Positions 4,544 to 6,360 of a DNA stretch of 6,360 bases are shown one piece after another. The position numbers were made by a program, and so were the translations under genes. Positions within the stretch are counted from its first letter, which is position 1. Every line of letters starts with the position of its first letter. The notes beneath the pieces are model-generated. The model saw nothing but the letters and a program-made list of their open reading frames with translations, was not told where the DNA came from and made no database searches. The DNA is from Verrucomicrobiales bacterium (GTDB taxonomy: Bacteria; Verrucomicrobiota; Verrucomicrobiia; Verrucomicrobiales; Akkermansiaceae): positions 1 to 6,360 of the forward strand of contig DMYM01000435.1 of assembly GCA_003483645.1 (NCBI GenBank), in the 5' to 3' direction.

Positions 4544-6360
4544 CTTCCTCCTTCACCTTCTTCTCCTCATTCTTCTCCAGGCCGGCACGCTTCTTGAGCT
4601 CCTTGATCTGGTCCCGCAAGTGGGCCGCCCGTTCAAACTCCAGCCTGGCAGCGGCCTCCTGCATTTCGCCTTCCAGTTCCCTCAGGACGTTCACGGCGTC
4701 GTAGAGTGAGGCTTCCTCGGCCACGAGGGAGCGGTTGAGTTTCTCGGCCCGACTCCTGTCGTCCTGGTGCTGATGCAGGCTCTCCTGCACCGCCCGCACC
4801 ACGCTCTGCGGCGTGATATTGTGCCTTTCGTTGTACTCTTTCTGCCTGCTGCGGCGATACTCGGTCACGTCGATGAGGCGCTGGATGGAATCGGTCACCT
4901 GGTCACAGAAGAGCGCACATTCGCCATTGATGTGACGGGCCGCCCTTCCCGCAGTCTGGATCAGGCTGGTCTCGTTGCGCAGAAAGCCCTCCTTGTCGGC
5001 ATCGAGGATACACACCAGAGAGACCTCGGGCAGGTCGAGACCCTCCCGCAGCAGGTTGATCCCCACCAGGATATCGAACTCTGCGGCCCGGAGCTGCCGC
5101 AGGATCTCCACCCGTTCGACCGCGTCGATATCGGCGTGAATGTAGCGCACCCTGAGCCCGGCCCCCTGGAGATACTCTGTGAGATCCTCGGCCGTGCGCT
5201 TGGTCAGGGTGGTCACCAGCACGCGCTCACCCTTCTCGGTGCGCTGCCGGCACAACTCGATGGTCTCGTCGATCTGCCCGTCGAGGGGCTTGAGGATGAG
5301 GACGGGGTCGAGCAGACCAGTGGGACGGATGATCTGCTCCACGATGAGGAGGTTGCCTTTCCGGGTCACATCAAATGCCTCCACCGGTTCATCGGTGGGA
5401 CTGGGCACGATGCGAAGCTGCCTCAGGCTGATGGGATCGATCCCACGTTCCTTGTTTCCATGCACGGAGATACAACCCTTGTTGTCCGGACGCGAGTTGA
5501 CCACTTCAAAGGGGCCCGGGGTGGCACTCACGTAGACACGCTGCCTGGTGAGTTCCATGAATTCTTTGAAGCGCAACGGACGGTTGTCGAGCGCACTGGG
5601 CAACCGGAACCCATGGTCGACCAGAACCCGCTTGCGACTCATGTCACCTTCATACATCCCACGGATCTGCGGCAGGCTGACATGGCTCTCGTCCATGAGC
5701 ACGAGGAAGTCGTCGGGAAAAAAATCGAGCAGGGTATAGGGCCGATCGCCCGGCGCCCGTCCCGTGATGTGCCGGGAGTAATTCTCGATTCCCTGGCAGA
5801 AGCCCATTTCCTGCATCATCTCCAGGTCGTACTCCGTGCGCATCTTGAGACGCTGGGCCTCGATGAGCTTGCCATTCTTCTCAAAGAACTCGATTCGTTC
5901 ATCCATCTCGGCGCGAATCGCGATCATGGCCCGCTGCAGTTTGTCAGCGGAGCTGACAAACTGCTTGGCAGGGAAGAAGGTGTGCCTGTCGACCCGCTCG
6001 ATCACCGCCCCGGTCAGGACATCGATGGTGGACACCCGGTCTACTTCGTCCCCGAAGAACTCGACCCGGATGGCGGTGCCTTCGAGGTAGGCGGGATGCA
6101 CCTCCACCACGTCACCCCGCACCCGGAACTTCCCGCGGCCGAAGGCGATGTCGTTGCGCTCAAAGAGAATGCTCACCAGCTGTCCCAGGAGCTCGTCACG
6201 CGCCAGCTCCTGCCCCTGCCAGACGGGGACCATCATCCCCTCGTAGTCGTCGGGCGATCCAAGGCCGTAGATGCAGCTTACCGAGGCCACCACCACGACA
6301 TCCTGACGGGTCAGGAGCGAACCCATCGTGCTCAATCGCAGGCGCTCGATCTCGTCGTTG
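4539..6360 (-). CDS. uvrB: UvrABC system protein B (excinuclease ABC subunit B), 5' end outside window
   Basis: UvrB is the cytoplasmic helicase-like subunit of nucleotide excision repair. It receives damaged DNA from UvrA and recruits UvrC for incision. About 606 residues are visible; the frame runs off the right edge, so roughly the first 120-130 residues, including the Walker A loop, are missing. Counting from the codon at 6335, I see VVVASVSCIYGLGSP (13-27), the DESH Walker B/motif II (215-218), FRLPSALDNRPL (243-254), YVSATPG (268-274), RPTGLLDP (337-344), TTLTKR (375-380), the motif V region VGINLLREGLDLPEV (424-438), motif VI QTAGRAAR (460-467) and YNERHNITP (501-509). The C-terminal UVR domain, which contacts UvrC, is at about 553-583, followed by a Lys/Glu-rich tail. 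Between SATPG and RPTG there are 62 residues where E. coli UvrB has 16. The gene is convergent with the TMEM220-like gene; its promoter is not visible. Confidence 0.97.
   Translation of the reverse strand, partial: NDEIERLRLSTMGSLLTRQDVVVVASVSCIYGLGSPDDYEGMMVPVWQGQELARDELLGQLVSILFERNDIAFGRGKFRVRGDVVEVHPAYLEGTAIRVEFFGDEVDRVSTIDVLTGAVIERVDRHTFFPAKQFVSSADKLQRAMIAIRAEMDERIEFFEKNGKLIEAQRLKMRTEYDLEMMQEMGFCQGIENYSRHITGRAPGDRPYTLLDFFPDDFLVLMDESHVSLPQIRGMYEGDMSRKRVLVDHGFRLPSALDNRPLRFKEFMELTRQRVYVSATPGPFEVVNSRPDNKGCISVHGNKERGIDPISLRQLRIVPSPTDEPVEAFDVTRKGNLLIVEQIIRPTGLLDPVLILKPLDGQIDETIELCRQRTEKGERVLVTTLTKRTAEDLTEYLQGAGLRVRYIHADIDAVERVEILRQLRAAEFDILVGINLLREGLDLPEVSLVCILDADKEGFLRNETSLIQTAGRAARHINGECALFCDQVTDSIQRLIDVTEYRRSRQKEYNERHNITPQSVVRAVQESLHQHQDDRSRAEKLNRSLVAEEASLYDAVNVLRELEGEMQEAAARLEFERAAHLRDQIKELKKRAGLEKNEEKKVKEEA
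5432..5445. repeat. 14-bp perfect palindrome inside uvrB
   Basis: TGGGATCGATCCCA is its own reverse complement over 14 bases. It lies within the stretch of uvrB that encodes the extra residues between the SATPG and RPTGLLDP motifs. About 34 bases away, CCACCG (5381-5386) and CGGTGG (5393-5398) form a further 6-bp stem with a six-base loop. These may be chance features of GC-rich coding DNA. Confidence 0.5.

Overview
The window most likely comes from a GC-rich member of the Planctomycetota/Verrucomicrobiota/Chlamydiota superphylum, with Verrucomicrobiota the best guess. The evidence is a secreted PSCyt2/PSD1 (DUF1549/DUF1553) gene followed by a DUF1501 gene, a pairing expanded in those phyla. 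None of the three visible start codons has a Shine-Dalgarno sequence. The assignment is an inference from gene content, because there is no rRNA or other phylogenetic marker except a partial uvrB.

Layout: 1-344 is non-coding as far as can be seen. It holds several GC-rich inverted repeats, including a perfect 10-bp stem just after the DUF1501 stop codon that probably ends the minus-strand transcription unit. The minus strand then carries a two-gene operon: the PSCyt2/PSD1 protein (start 3625, stop 1694) is upstream, and the Tat-exported DUF1501 protein (start 1670, stop 345) follows after 23 bp. Both proteins are predicted to leave the cytoplasm, the first by Sec and the second by Tat. Their substrate is unknown. 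A 436-bp gap (3626-4061) separates this operon from a divergent plus-strand gene for a small TMEM220-like membrane protein (4062-4520). That gene converges on uvrB (minus strand, stop 4539), whose 5' end lies outside the window. Only 18 bp separate the two stop codons, and both lie in the arms of one inverted repeat.

The PSCyt2/PSD1 and DUF1501 proteins probably act together outside the cytoplasm. uvrB is a housekeeping DNA-repair gene with no evident link to its neighbours, and the TMEM220-like protein has no known function. I see no mobile element, CRISPR array, tRNA or rRNA. I do not see a convincing undescribed system. The best leads are a roughly 46-residue insertion in UvrB just before the RPTGLLDP motif, which contains two palindromic DNA elements; the altered heme-type motif of the PSCyt2 protein; and the compact convergent stop-codon hairpin.
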